Origin: Streptomyces actuosus
GTDB taxonomy: Bacteria; Actinomycetota; Actinomycetes; Streptomycetales; Streptomycetaceae
Length of the DNA: 64,000 nucleotides
Assembly: GCF_016921115.1 (NCBI RefSeq)
Contig: NZ_JAFFZS010000010.1
Coordinates: 124,001 to 188,000 of the forward strand
Direction of reading: 5' to 3'
The notes under the pieces were generated by a model. It was not told where the DNA came from, searched no databases, and saw nothing but the letters and a program-made list of their open reading frames with translations. The number at the start of each line of letters is the position of its first letter. Position 1 is the first letter of the stretch. The translations under genes were made by a program, and so were the position numbers. Below are positions 35,337 through 44,415 of this stretch, piece after piece.

Positions 35337-37736
35337 CTAGTCCATCCTTCCCAGCACCTCCCGCACCCGCCGCATGTCCCGCAGGCGCCGCTCGTACGTC
35401 GCCCCGACCGCGAGCAGCAGCAGTCCGGCGAGGGCCGGAGGCACCCAGCGGGGGAGGGCGCCGACGATCTGCACCAGATACGGGGCGAGTTCGTGCAGCG
35501 CGTCCAGGACGAGCACCGTGCCTCCCAGGGCGAGCGGCGCCCGGAGCCGGTGCCGGGCACCCAGCAGCGTGACCGCCAGCGCCGCCGCGCCCAGCAGCAG
35601 CGGACGCAGCCAGTGCGGGTCCGCCCACGCGGCGGCCAGGCTCGGCAGGAACGCCACGGCGAGACCGGGGCCGTACGCCGTCCACGACGAGGTCCGCGGG
35701 TCGCGGCGCCGGCGCAGGACCCCGACGGCGAGTGCCGGGACCGCCGCCGGCAACGTGTAGGCCTCCGGTGTCGTCACGTCCCAGGCCGCCAGGCGCACCC
35801 AGGCGGCCAGCACGAACAGTGCGGCGGCGGCATGGCCGAGGGGGCGGCGGTCGGTGCGGACCGCCGTGGCGGAGACGATGACCGCGCAGAGCGTCAGCAC
35901 CAGGGACAGCATCGACGCGTCCCGCGCGCTGAGCCCGACCGCCAGGAGTGCGGCCCCGGCACCGGCCGCCTCGACGGGGACCCGGGTCCGCGCCTGCGCG
36001 GTCGGCGCCGCGAACAGTGCCGCGACGGCCGGCACCACCAGCACCAGCAGCGCGGTGTACTGCGGTTCCCAGCCCGCAGCGGCACCCGTCGCACACGCCA
36101 GACCGGTGCCGCAGGCGAGGGCGGCCGGCGCGGTGACCGGAGACAGGTGCGGTCTCCGGGCCGCCGCCGCGAGGACCACGGTGACGGTGGCCAGCACGGC
36201 CAGGGTCGCGGGCCGCGACGCCAGGGAGGTGAGGACGAGCGGCACGGACGTGACCACCGCCGGTACGACGGCCGCCACCGCCGCACCGCCCTGCGGCTCC
36301 GCGGGCGACGGCCGCATCGACGCCGCAGCCGCCAGCAGCCCCGCCGTCAGGGCACCGAGCACCGCCAAGTCCGCGGCGTAGGGAACATCCAGGACCGGGG
36401 GAAGGACCAGTACCGACGCCCAGCCCAGGACCAGCGCACCGGCGACGGCCCGGGACCGCGTGGCGGTGCCGGGCCGCCGCCGATCCGCGAACAGCAGCAC
36501 GGCGGCGACGGCCGCCGTCACCAGCGGAACCGTCTGCGCGTACGGGGGCCAGACCAACCCGGCCGTCACGGCCTCCCGCGCACCGTCCGGCGCGCCGGAC
36601 CAGATCCGCGGCACCCACCCGGCCGGGCCCAGCAGGGCGACCCCCACGAGGGGCACCGCACTCAGCACGGCGAGGCCCTGCACCGCTCCGGAGGCGACGG
36701 CCGCGCCGCGCCGCGCCGGCTGCGGCAGCCGGCCCTGGCGCACCGCCGCCGACAGGGCGATGCCGCAGGCGAGGTACGCCGGGACCGTCCACACGGCGGG
36801 CAGTGCCGACCGTGCCGTGCCGCCGACCGCGGCGACCGCGAGCAGACCGGCCGTGGCCGCGAGGCCGGCCACGTGCTCCTCGGACACCGTCCACCGGGCC
36901 GCCGCGACGGCGATCCCGGCGGCCAGAAGGAGGAGCGCCGCCGCACGGGCGGCGGCGCCCGGACCGGGGGCCGTCCAGGACAGCCAGGCCGCCGTCAGGG
37001 CACCCCATGCCCCCAGGCCGCACGCCCCCAGCGCGGCCGTCACCCGCACGGCGGGTGCGGACGCCCGCAGCGCCGCGGCCGTGTCGGCGCCGGCCGTCAC
37101 CAGCACCGCCGTTGCGACGCCGTACGTCCCCGCGTCCGCCGCCACCGCCCACAGCAGGAGCGGCAACTGCGCGGCCGCCAGCGCGGCGGGCAGCGGGAGC
37201 CGCAGCCCGCCGGCCGGCGGCAGCAGACCGTACGCCGCCCAGCCGGCCGCCAGCACGGCCGCCGCGACCGCCGCGTAGGCGGTGCCGTCGGTCTGCGCGA
37301 AGGAGACCCGGTGCAGGGCGTACGCGTCGAGCACCGTCAGTGCCAGCCCCAGCCCCGCCACCGACTCGGCCGTCGACCCCAGCCCCCGCGACCGCAACGG
37401 CACCGGCGCGGCCAGCACCGCGGTCGTGACCCCGCCGAGCACGAGGGACCGCCCGGCGATGCCCAGACTGCCCCAGCCGACCACGGTGAACGCGATCGCC
37501 GCGACCGTCAACAGGACACCGCCCAGCAGGAGCAGCACGTTCTGCACGCGCGGCGCGGCGGCCTCGGGGCCCGGCGGGGCGGGCGCCGGCGGAGGGCCGG
37601 GCGCCGGCGGGACCGCCCGCAGCACTCCGAGCAGCCAGGCCCGGCGTGCCAGCAAATGAGCCCGGCGGGCGTCGAGTTGCAGGAGCTCGGCGTCGATCAG
37701 CCGCAGCTCCTCGGGCGGCGGCGGAAAGTAGGTCAT
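35337..37736 (-). CDS. 799-residue polytopic membrane protein, unknown function
   Basis: A large Ala/Leu/Val-rich integral membrane protein with an N-terminal coiled-coil-like start (MTYFPPPPEELRLIDAELLQLDARRAHLLARR), a Pro-rich linker to ~60, and then roughly 20 or more hydrophobic segments to residue ~780, ending in the charged tail ERRLRDMRRVREVLGRMD. The arrangement resembles large actinobacterial membrane proteins (SCO-type, DUF2157-like) of unknown function. ATG 37736 is divergent from the SRPBCC gene. High third-position G/C shows it is native. Confidence 0.75.
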   Translation of the reverse strand: MTYFPPPPEELRLIDAELLQLDARRAHLLARRAWLLGVLRAVPPAPGPPPAPAPPGPEAAAPRVQNVLLLLGGVLLTVAAIAFTVVGWGSLGIAGRSLVLGGVTTAVLAAPVPLRSRGLGSTAESVAGLGLALTVLDAYALHRVSFAQTDGTAYAAVAAAVLAAGWAAYGLLPPAGGLRLPLPAALAAAQLPLLLWAVAADAGTYGVATAVLVTAGADTAAALRASAPAVRVTAALGACGLGAWGALTAAWLSWTAPGPGAAARAAALLLLAAGIAVAAARWTVSEEHVAGLAATAGLLAVAAVGGTARSALPAVWTVPAYLACGIALSAAVRQGRLPQPARRGAAVASGAVQGLAVLSAVPLVGVALLGPAGWVPRIWSGAPDGAREAVTAGLVWPPYAQTVPLVTAAVAAVLLFADRRRPGTATRSRAVAGALVLGWASVLVLPPVLDVPYAADLAVLGALTAGLLAAAASMRPSPAEPQGGAAVAAVVPAVVTSVPLVLTSLASRPATLAVLATVTVVLAAAARRPHLSPVTAPAALACGTGLACATGAAAGWEPQYTALLVLVVPAVAALFAAPTAQARTRVPVEAAGAGAALLAVGLSARDASMLSLVLTLCAVIVSATAVRTDRRPLGHAAAALFVLAAWVRLAAWDVTTPEAYTLPAAVPALAVGVLRRRRDPRTSSWTAYGPGLAVAFLPSLAAAWADPHWLRPLLLGAAALAVTLLGARHRLRAPLALGGTVLVLDALHELAPYLVQIVGALPRWVPPALAGLLLLAVGATYERRLRDMRRVREVLGRMD

Positions 37737-37770
37737 GCCAGGGAAGTGTGGTCCGCATCACGCCGTGCGG

Positions 37771-37801
37771 CATGAGTGCGGGTACTCAGAACGTACTCAT
37801 G
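37771..37801. promoter_or_regulatory. operator-like repeats between divergent genes
   Basis: CATGAGT (37771-37777) and its mirror ACTCATG (37795-37801) enclose two direct copies of GTACTCA (37782-37788 and 37793-37799), 11 bases apart, one helical turn. They lie between the divergent 799-residue membrane protein and SRPBCC genes. Regulator unknown. Confidence 0.5.
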
Positions 37802-37847
37802 TCCACAGGTCCGCGGCGACGGACGGGGGCGTGGGCAGACTCTCCCC

Positions 37848-38294
37848 ATGGACTGGACCCACTACCGCTTCCGCAGCCTCTGGTCCCTCCCGGCCCCGCC
37901 CGACGCGGTCTACGCCGTCCTGGAGCGGGCCGAGGACTACCCCCTCTGGTGGCGCCAGGTGCGCACGGTGACCCCGCTCGACGACATCACCGGCATGATC
38001 ACCGTCCGCTCGCTGCTGCCCTACACCGTGACGTTCACCGCGCGACTGGTGCGCCGCGATCCGGTGGCCGGAGTGCTGGAGATCGCGATGTCCGGCGACC
38101 TCGACGGCTGGGCGCGCTGGACGGTCGCCACAGGCCTCGGCGGTACGCTCGCCCGCTACGAGCAGGAGGTCGACGTGCACAAGCCACTGCTCAGGCGGCT
38201 GGCCGTGCCGGGGCGGCCGTTCTTCCGCCTCAACCACCGGCTGATGATGCGCTCGGGGCGGCGCGGTCTGCTGGCCCTGCTGCGAGCGGTTTGA
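37848..38294 (+). CDS. SRPBCC (START-like) superfamily protein
   Basis: A 148-residue protein opening HYRFRSLWSLPAPPDAVYAVLERAEDYPLWWRQV, the usual first strand/helix of SRPBCC 'polyketide cyclase/dehydrase' proteins that hold a hydrophobic ligand in a helix-grip cavity. CAGACT six to seven bases before ATG 37848 suggests a leaderless message. The ligand is unknown. Confidence 0.8.
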   Translation: MDWTHYRFRSLWSLPAPPDAVYAVLERAEDYPLWWRQVRTVTPLDDITGMITVRSLLPYTVTFTARLVRRDPVAGVLEIAMSGDLDGWARWTVATGLGGTLARYEQEVDVHKPLLRRLAVPGRPFFRLNHRLMMRSGRRGLLALLRAV

Positions 38295-38333
38295 ACGAAG
38301 GCCGCGGGGACCTGTATTGTTCGGTGCGTTCCC

Positions 38334-38405
38334 GGGCGATTAGCTCAGTGGGAGAGCGCTTCGTTCACACCGAAGAGGTCACTGGTTCGAACCCAGTATC
38401 GCCCA
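38334..38405 (+). tRNA. tRNA-Val (CAC), second copy
   Basis: Sequence-identical to 30898-30969 through all 72 bases, but this copy is followed by CCA (38406-38408), so the 3' CCA is encoded. Confidence 0.97.
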
Positions 38406-38415
38406 CCACCGGGAG

Positions 38416-38445
38416 AACCGGTCCGCGGCGGCGGACCGGTTTTTT
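38416..38445 (+). terminator. rho-independent terminator after tRNA-Val(CAC) copy 2
   Basis: 11-base arms AACCGGTCCGC / GCGGACCGGTT with a GGCG loop, followed by a run of T, the most classical terminator in the window. Confidence 0.85.
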
Positions 38446-38503
38446 CATGCCGCCCTCCGCACGTCGCCCCTCATGGCACGGCGTTCCTCAGGGCACGCCG
38501 CCC

Positions 38504-39229
38504 TCATGCCGCCGCGGGGAGATCCGGACGCAGCGGCCAGGCCGGGTCCACCGCCTCCTCCACGCCGCTGCGCGCGAACCACGCCTGCAGCCCCCGCGCC
38601 TGCGCCGCGTGCCAGGTCGCCTGAAGGGTGTGCAACTGGGCGGGGGAGAGCCGCTCCAGCCGGGAGGCGAAGCGGCGACCCACGGCCCGTACCACCTCCA
38701 GCGCGGCCTGCGCGTCCGCCGCGGCGTCGTGCGCCTCGTCGAGCGTGACGCCGTAGTGCGCGCACAGGTCGGTCAGGGTGCGGCGGCCCTTGCGGTAGCG
38801 GTCCAGGTGCTTGTCCATCACCCGGGGGTCCAGCACCAGCAGCGGCACCGACTCGAACCAGCGGCCCAGCGACGACGCGCGGTGCCGGCGCAACTCACGG
38901 TCGAGCAGGGTCAGGTCGAACGGCGCGTTCATCACCACCAGCGGGCGGCGCGCCACGGCCTGTTCGGCCAGCTGCTCGGCTATCTCGTACATCACCGGCG
39001 CCGGCCAGCGGCCGTTGCGCTGCAGGTGATCCTCCGTCAGCCCGTGCACCGCCGTCGCCGCCTCGGGCACCGGCACCCCCGGATTCACCAGCCAGCGGCT
39101 CACCCGCGGCCGGTAGCCCGGACCGTCCTGGACGACGAGGGCGGCCGACACGATCCGGTCGGTCTCGACGTCCACACCCGTGGTCTCCGTGTCGAAAGCG
39201 GCCAGAGGCCCCTCGAACCAGCACGTCAT
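38504..39229 (-). CDS. DnaQ-family 3'-5' exonuclease
   Basis: A 241-residue DEDDh-type exonuclease. Exo I is FDTETTGVDVETDRIV (catalytic Asp, Glu), Exo II is around VMNAPFDLTLLDREL and Exo III is DEAHDAAADAQAAL (final His-Asp). This is the epsilon-subunit/RNase T fold; enzymes of this kind proofread or trim nucleic acids. ATG 39229 is divergent from the DUF4365 unit. Its partner polymerase, if any, is not adjacent. Confidence 0.85.
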   Translation of the reverse strand: MTCWFEGPLAAFDTETTGVDVETDRIVSAALVVQDGPGYRPRVSRWLVNPGVPVPEAATAVHGLTEDHLQRNGRWPAPVMYEIAEQLAEQAVARRPLVVMNAPFDLTLLDRELRRHRASSLGRWFESVPLLVLDPRVMDKHLDRYRKGRRTLTDLCAHYGVTLDEAHDAAADAQAALEVVRAVGRRFASRLERLSPAQLHTLQATWHAAQARGLQAWFARSGVEEAVDPAWPLRPDLPAAA

Positions 39230-39398
39230 CTTCGTACAACCCCTCGTTCACCTTCGGCAGTCGACGTACCGTCCCCTGCCCCGTTCGGTGATACCCGGGC
39301 TGTTTGCGCCGTACGCCGGAAGGACACAACAGGAGTACGGGTCTTTGCAGTTCAGCGGCCCGAAGTTGGGAAAGTCCTGGCGTGGAAGGCTGTTGGAC

Positions 39399-39965
39399 AT
39401 GGCGATAGCGCAGCCCGAGCGGGGCGGGCTGCTGCCCGACCGCACGGGCCCCCATCGCGGCACGCTCGCCACCACCGCCTGCATGGAGACACTGCAGGTC
39501 GGCTATCTGCACGCCGTCGCGGCGGCCGCGGGCTGCTCGCTGTCCCAGCCGTTCCCCGACAACGGCATCGACTGGCACGTCAGCCACAGCGCCCCCGGCC
39601 ACACCGTCGACGACGAGGTCACCATCAAGGTGCAGCTGAAGGCCACCTACCAGGTCGCGCCCAACCCTCCGGGCCGGTCCTTCTCCTTCACCCTCGACAA
39701 CGACCATCTGCGCAAGCTCGCCCGCACGCCGGTCTCCGTGCACAAGATCCTCGTGGTCATGCTGGTGCCCCGGTCCCAGGACGACTGGCTGCGCGCCAGC
39801 CACGACCGCCTCGACCTGCGGCACTGCTGCTACTGGGTCAACCTCGCCGGGCAGCCGGTCACCGGCCGGTACCGCACCACCGTGCGGATCCCGACCTCAC
39901 GCATCTTCGACGACCGCGCGCTGTGCGAGATCATGACGCGGGTCGGGACGGGAGGCAGGCCATGA
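39399..39965 (+). CDS. DUF4365-type protein with nuclease-like signature
   Basis: A 188-residue protein of the DUF4365 family. The segment FPDNGIDWHVSHS and, ~30 residues on, VTIKVQLKATYQV give D...QxK, a variant of the PD-(D/E)xK restriction-nuclease signature (Asp and Lys spaced as usual, Gln for Glu). ATG 39399 follows GGAAGG. The stop overlaps the next gene's start (ATGA), so the two are translated together. Function is unknown; a nuclease or DNA-binding role is inferred. Confidence 0.65.
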   Translation: MAIAQPERGGLLPDRTGPHRGTLATTACMETLQVGYLHAVAAAAGCSLSQPFPDNGIDWHVSHSAPGHTVDDEVTIKVQLKATYQVAPNPPGRSFSFTLDNDHLRKLARTPVSVHKILVVMLVPRSQDDWLRASHDRLDLRHCCYWVNLAGQPVTGRYRTTVRIPTSRIFDDRALCEIMTRVGTGGRP

Positions 39966-41206
39966 CCCACCGCCCCCTCCACGAGCCCCCGCAGCCGGCC
40001 GGGCGGGCCGGCGGGCACCCCGCCGACAGCGCCCCGGCCACCGGACGGCGACCGCTCCCGGAGCCCGGCGACGTGGACCCGGCCGTCCTCGGTGCCCTGC
40101 TGCTGCGGCACGGCTGGCGGCGGCGCGGCGGTGCCCCGGGACGCTACGGCCGGTGGACCCCGCCCGGCCCCGACACCGGCACCAGCCTGCTGGTGCCCGA
40201 GAGCAGCGCCTTCCCCGACAGCGAGGACCTGCTCGCCGAGGCCCTCGACGCCCTCGCCCGCAGCTCCGCGCCCGGTGCCCGCGAGGTGCTGCTCTCGCTC
40301 GCGGTGCCCAGCGACGAGATCCGCTGGTGGCGGGACGTACCCGGCGGGCAGGCGGGCGTCACGGCGTGGACCGTGGAGGAGCAGTTGCGGACCGCCGCCC
40401 GCCGGATGCTCCTCGCGGGCGCCCTCGCCACCCGCGCCCGCGCCGGCTACCACGGCGCCCGGCACCGCAGGGCCGCCGCCGCGCTGCTGGAGACCGTGCT
40501 GGTGGGCGCCGCGGACGGCGGCGCCCACCTGGCCGCATTCCTGCCCGTCGGCACGGCCCGCCCGCTCGCCGTCCGCCTCCACCAGGCCCTGTACGCCGCC
40601 CGCGAGGCCGTGGACTACCGGCGGGCCACCGGTGGCATGGACGCCTTCGACGCCGCCGTCGAGGCCGGGGTCAGCCGAGAGCTCACCGAGGCCCTGATCG
40701 CCCTGGTGCGCGGCACCGAGGGCGCCCGGGTCGGCGTCGCCTGGGCGCCGGCCGCCGGTGTCCCCGAGGACGGTGCGGCGAGCACCGAGCCCGTCGAGTT
40801 CTCGCCCGGTGACCTGCCCGTGCTGCGCGAGGCCGGCGCCCGCTACCTGTGTGCCGAGCCGTCCGTGCCGGTGCGGATCACCGGCACCGTGGTGCGGATG
40901 CGCCGCTCCCAGCCGCGCGGCGAGGGCTCGGTGCGGCTGCACGTCCTCGCGGGGGCCGACGTCCCGCACGTCCGGCTGACCCTCGGTGAGGAGGACTACC
41001 GTGTCGCCGGCCATGCCCACCTGGTCGGACTGCCGGTGCGGGTGCACGGGCGGCTGGAGAGCCGGGGCGGCTTCCGCCGCCTCAGCGGGGCCGGCGATGT
41101 CGTCCCCGTGCAGGTCGAGGAAGCGGAGCGGGACCGGCTGCTGAAGGAGCTCCAGGAGAACCTGGACTTCTTCGAGGAGGCCTGCGGAGGGGACGGCGCG
41201 GCCTGA
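39962..41206 (+). CDS. unknown partner of the DUF4365 protein
   Basis: A 414-residue protein, ATG 39962, translationally coupled to the DUF4365 gene. The N-terminal ~40 residues are Pro-rich. Residues ~50-290 are alpha-rich, and the C-terminal ~110 (VRITGTVVRMRRSQPRGEGSVRLHVL...LVGLPVRVHGRLESRGGFRRLSGAG) look like a beta-barrel, possibly OB-fold-like. I do not recognise the family. The fixed coupling suggests a complex with the upstream protein. Confidence 0.6.
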   Translation: MTHRPLHEPPQPAGRAGGHPADSAPATGRRPLPEPGDVDPAVLGALLLRHGWRRRGGAPGRYGRWTPPGPDTGTSLLVPESSAFPDSEDLLAEALDALARSSAPGAREVLLSLAVPSDEIRWWRDVPGGQAGVTAWTVEEQLRTAARRMLLAGALATRARAGYHGARHRRAAAALLETVLVGAADGGAHLAAFLPVGTARPLAVRLHQALYAAREAVDYRRATGGMDAFDAAVEAGVSRELTEALIALVRGTEGARVGVAWAPAAGVPEDGAASTEPVEFSPGDLPVLREAGARYLCAEPSVPVRITGTVVRMRRSQPRGEGSVRLHVLAGADVPHVRLTLGEEDYRVAGHAHLVGLPVRVHGRLESRGGFRRLSGAGDVVPVQVEEAERDRLLKELQENLDFFEEACGGDGAA

Positions 41207-41209
41207 CCG

Positions 41210-41227
41210 CCGCTACTCGTTTAGCGG
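41210..41227 (+). terminator. weak hairpin before thrS
   Basis: CCGCTA / TAGCGG arms around CTCGTT directly after the previous stop. Followed by GGGCGG. Confidence 0.4.
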
Positions 41228-41245
41228 AGGGCGGCCCCGGGTCGG

Positions 41246-41251
41246 TACGAT
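41246..41251 (+). promoter_or_regulatory. -10 box of thrS
   Basis: TACGAT, 61 bases before the thrS GTG. The leader between has no T-box that I can recognise. Confidence 0.4.
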
Positions 41252-41311
41252 CGCTTTTCATGCGTGCGCTCCGGTATGGCGCCGCACTTCGCCTTCAGTC
41301 AGGAGAGACCG

Positions 41312-43288
41312 GTGTCAGACGTCCGTGTGATCATCCAACGCGATTCCGAGCGGGAAGAGCGCGTGGTGACGACGGGCACTACGGCCGCCGACGTCTTCGC
41401 CGGCGCACGCTCGGTCGTCGCCGCACGTGTGGGCGGTGAGCTGAAGGACCTCACGTACCAGCTGTCCGACGGCGACGAGGTCGAGGCCGTCGAGATCTCC
41501 TCCGAGGACGGCCTGAACATCCTGCGGCACTCCACCGCGCACGTGCTGGCCCAGGCCGTGCAGGAGATCTTCCCCGAGGCCAAGCTGGGCATCGGCCCGC
41601 CGGTCAAGGACGGCTTCTACTACGACTTCGACGTCGAGAAGCCGTTCACGCCCGAGGACCTCAAGGCCGTCGAGAAGAAGATGCAGGAGATCCAGAAGCG
41701 CGGCCAGCGCTTCGCGCGCCGCGTCGTCACCGACGAGCAGGCCCGCGCGGAGCTCGCGGACGAGCCGTACAAGCTGGAGCTGATCGGCCTCAAGGGCGCC
41801 GCGTCCTCCGACGACGGCGCGGACGTCGAGGTCGGCTCCGGCGAGCTGACGATCTACGACAACCTGGACGCCAAGACGGGCGAGCTGTGCTGGAAGGACC
41901 TCTGCCGCGGTCCCCACCTGCCCACCACCCGGCTGATCCCGGCGTTCAAGCTGATGCGCAACGCCGCCGCCTACTGGCGCGGCAGCGAGAAGAACCCGAT
42001 GCTCCAGCGCATCTACGGCACGGCCTGGCCGTCCAAGGACGAGCTGAAGCAGTACCTGGACTTCCTCGCCGAGGCCGAGAAGCGCGACCACCGCAAGCTC
42101 GGCAGCGAGCTCGACCTCTTCTCCGTCCCGGAGCAGATCGGCTCCGGCCTCGCCGTCTTCCATCCCAAGGGCGGCATCGTCCGCCGGGTCATGGAGGACT
42201 ACTCGCGGCGCCGCCACGAGGAGGAGGGCTACGAGTTCGTCTACACCCCGCACGCGACGAAGGGGAAGCTCTTCGAGACCTCGGGCCACCTGGACTGGTA
42301 CGCCGACGGCATGTACCCGCCCATGCAGCTCGACGAGGGCGTGGACTACTACCTCAAGCCCATGAACTGCCCGATGCACAACCTGATCTTCGACGCGCGC
42401 GGTCGCTCCTACCGTGAACTGCCGCTGCGCCTGTTCGAGTTCGGGACCGTGTACCGGTACGAGAAGTCGGGCGTCGTGCACGGCCTGACCCGCGCCCGCG
42501 GTTTCACCCAGGACGACGCGCACATCTACTGCACCCGCGAGCAGATGTCGGAGGAGCTCGACAAGACGCTCACCTTCGTCCTGGGCCTGCTGCGGGACTA
42601 CGGTCTGACCGACTTCTACCTGGAGCTGTCCACCAAGGACCCGGAGAAGTTCGTCGGCTCCGACGAGGCCTGGGAGGAGGCCACCGAGACCCTCCGCCAG
42701 GTCGCCGAGAAGCAGGGGCTCCCGCTGGTGCCCGACCCGGGCGGCGCCGCCTTCTACGGCCCGAAGATCTCCGTCCAGGCCAAGGACGCCATCGGCCGCA
42801 CCTGGCAGATGTCGACCATCCAGCTCGACTTCAACCTGCCGGAGCGCTTCGACCTGGAGTACACGGCCGCGGACGGCTCCAAGCAGCGCCCGGTCATGAT
42901 CCACCGCGCGCTCTTCGGGTCCATCGAGCGGTTCTTCGCAGTGCTCCTGGAGCACTACGCGGGCGCCTTCCCGGCCTGGCTCGCCCCGGTACAGGCGATC
43001 GGCATCCCGATCGGCGACGCGCACGTGGAGTACCTGCAGCAGTTCGCCGCGGAGGCCAGGCGCAAGGGGCTGCGGGTCGAGGTGGACTCCTCGTCCGACC
43101 GCATGCAGAAGAAGATCAGGACCGCGCAGAAGCAGAAGGTCCCCTTCATGATCATCGTCGGTGACGACGACATGAACGCGGGCACGGTCTCGTTCCGCTA
43201 CCGCGACGGCTCGCAGGAGAACGGCATCCCCCGCGACGAGGCGCTGGCGAAGCTCGTCGACGTGGTGGAGCGCCGCGTCCAGGTGTAG
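41312..43288 (+). CDS. thrS: threonyl-tRNA synthetase
   Basis: A 658-residue class II synthetase with full domain order: N-terminal TGS domain (1-~62), second N-terminal editing domain with [11 protein letters not shown] (~75-85) and the SAD domain (~170-230), catalytic core from ~265, and the anticodon-binding domain (~550-658). Motif 2 is [13 protein letters not shown] with [16 protein letters not shown], motif 3 [13 protein letters not shown], and zinc ligands include MNCPMH. GTG 41312 has AGGAGAG upstream. In other Streptomyces thrS heads a run HIT-pgsA-acyltransferase-pimA; here a decayed IS30 copy and two unrelated genes interrupt it. Confidence 0.96.
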   Translation: MSDVRVIIQRDSEREERVVTTGTTAADVFAGARSVVAARVGGELKDLTYQLSDGDEVEAVEISSEDGLNILRHSTAHVLAQAVQEIFPEAKLGIGPPVKDGFYYDFDVEKPFTPEDLKAVEKKMQEIQKRGQRFARRVVTDEQARAELADEPYKLELIGLKGAASSDDGADVEVGSGELTIYDNLDAKTGELCWKDLCRGPHLPTTRLIPAFKLMRNAAAYWRGSEKNPMLQRIYGTAWPSKDELKQYLDFLAEAEKRDHRKLGSELDLFSVPEQIGSGLAVFHPKGGIVRRVMEDYSRRRHEEEGYEFVYTPHATKGKLFETSGHLDWYADGMYPPMQLDEGVDYYLKPMNCPMHNLIFDARGRSYRELPLRLFEFGTVYRYEKSGVVHGLTRARGFTQDDAHIYCTREQMSEELDKTLTFVLGLLRDYGLTDFYLELSTKDPEKFVGSDEAWEEATETLRQVAEKQGLPLVPDPGGAAFYGPKISVQAKDAIGRTWQMSTIQLDFNLPERFDLEYTAADGSKQRPVMIHRALFGSIERFFAVLLEHYAGAFPAWLAPVQAIGIPIGDAHVEYLQQFAAEARRKGLRVEVDSSSDRMQKKIRTAQKQKVPFMIIVGDDDMNAGTVSFRYRDGSQENGIPRDEALAKLVDVVERRVQV

Positions 43289-43363
43289 TGACGTACCGCC
43301 CGACCCGTCGGGGCGCCGGCCCCCGCGTGTGCGGGAAAGGCCCTCGGGAGGAGGCGGATTCCA

Positions 43364-44351
43364 GGGGTCGTCGCAACACGCGGTGAGTTGATCAAGCCGC
43401 GAGCAGTGTGGACAGACGCTCGGCTGGGGTTTCCCAGCCGAGCGTTTTGCGCGGGCGGCTGTTGAGTTCGGCGGCGACGGCGTCCAGGTCGGCCGTTGGT
43501 GTTTGCTTCGTGTCGCACGGTCGCCTTCCCAGTGGCCGGGGACAGCGCGGTCGGCCGCTTCGGCGGGTCGTTCGCTGATCATCACCATGGGGTGCGAGAA
43601 GCGCGGCTGACGCTTGGCGGCGTGGCGGTGCGGACGGCGCATGGCCCGTCCGGTGCGCAGAGCGCGGGTCGGTTCACGACGGAGTTCACCGCTGCCCTGG
43701 ACGTAGAGAGCCTGGTAGACGGTCTCGTGGGTCACGTGCATCTCCGGCCGGTCGGCAAAGCGTCTGCGCGGAGCGTGGCAGATCTGCTCCGGGCTCCGGT
43801 GCAGGGCCAGGTGGTCCTGGATGAGGTCCCGCAGCTCAGGGTTCCGGCCGATCTTGCCGGGCTTGGGCCGGGGCCGGGGCCGGCGGGCCAGGGCACGGGC
43901 CTGGGCAGCGTGCGGCCGGTACTGGCCGTTCACGGGGTGCCGGTTGCGGCGTATCTCCCGGCTGACCGTTGAGGGGCTGCGGCCCAGCTCGGCCGCGACG
44001 GCCCGGATGGTGGCCTTCTCACGCAGCCGGTCGGCGATGTGAACGCGGTCCGCCTCACCCAGGTAGCGCGAGGGCGCGGGCGGGCCCGTCCCAACGGGCG
44101 GCGGCACCACCGCGTTGATCGGTGGTGCCGCCTTGTTCCTGCCCGAGGCGCCGCGTCCGTTCCGCCATCGCTTGCCCGTGCGGACGTCGATGCCGATGAC
44201 TGCGGCAGCCTCGGAGTAACCCATTCCTTGATCCACAAGCCGGAAGTATGCCTCCCGCTCCTGGACCAGCTTCCTGGGTCCCTGCGGCCTCCGGTTCTCC
44301 CGGATCTTGAAGTCCATCGCCACCCCTGAACTGGGGTGTTGCAACGACCAC
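43364..44351 (-). mobile_element. decayed IS30-family insertion sequence
   Basis: About 988 bases bounded by imperfect terminal inverted repeats: left GGGTCGTCGCAACAC and right (reverse complement) GTGGTCGTTGCAACAC share the GTCGTYGCAACAC core. Flanking CA (possibly CAG) on both sides fits the short target duplication of IS30 elements. The transposase inside is broken. Full-length relatives are longer, so internal sequence has been lost. It sits between thrS and the HIT gene. Confidence 0.75.
43392..44317 (-). pseudogene. IS30-family transposase, internally deleted
   Basis: The frame starts at ATG 44317 (MDFKIRENRRPQGPRKL) with an intact N-terminus: the HTH segment IRAVAAELGRSPSTVSREIRRNR and the RPHAAQARALARRPRPRPKP basic stretch. 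It continues to PGHWEGDR, where the DDE catalytic domain should begin, but then most of that domain is missing. A remnant ANTNG and, in another frame, the C-terminal DLDAVAAELNSRPRKTLGW follow to TGA 43394-43392. The catalytic Asp/Asp/Glu are mostly gone, so it cannot transpose. Confidence 0.8.
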
Positions 44352-44415
44352 CAGAACCTAAGGGATCCCGGGGGCCTTTCCCGTCGCCCCGCATCGACGC
44401 CATATGCTGCACGTC

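Noticed and set aside
41296-41313. A B12-box-like AGTCAGGAGAGACCGG before thrS
   Set aside because: It contains two extra bases relative to the box and is the ribosome-binding site of thrS. No other cobalamin-riboswitch element is present.
41315-43300. Continuation of the IS30 transposase frame through thrS
   Set aside because: The open frame runs on only by chance antisense to thrS; transposase similarity ends near 43400.
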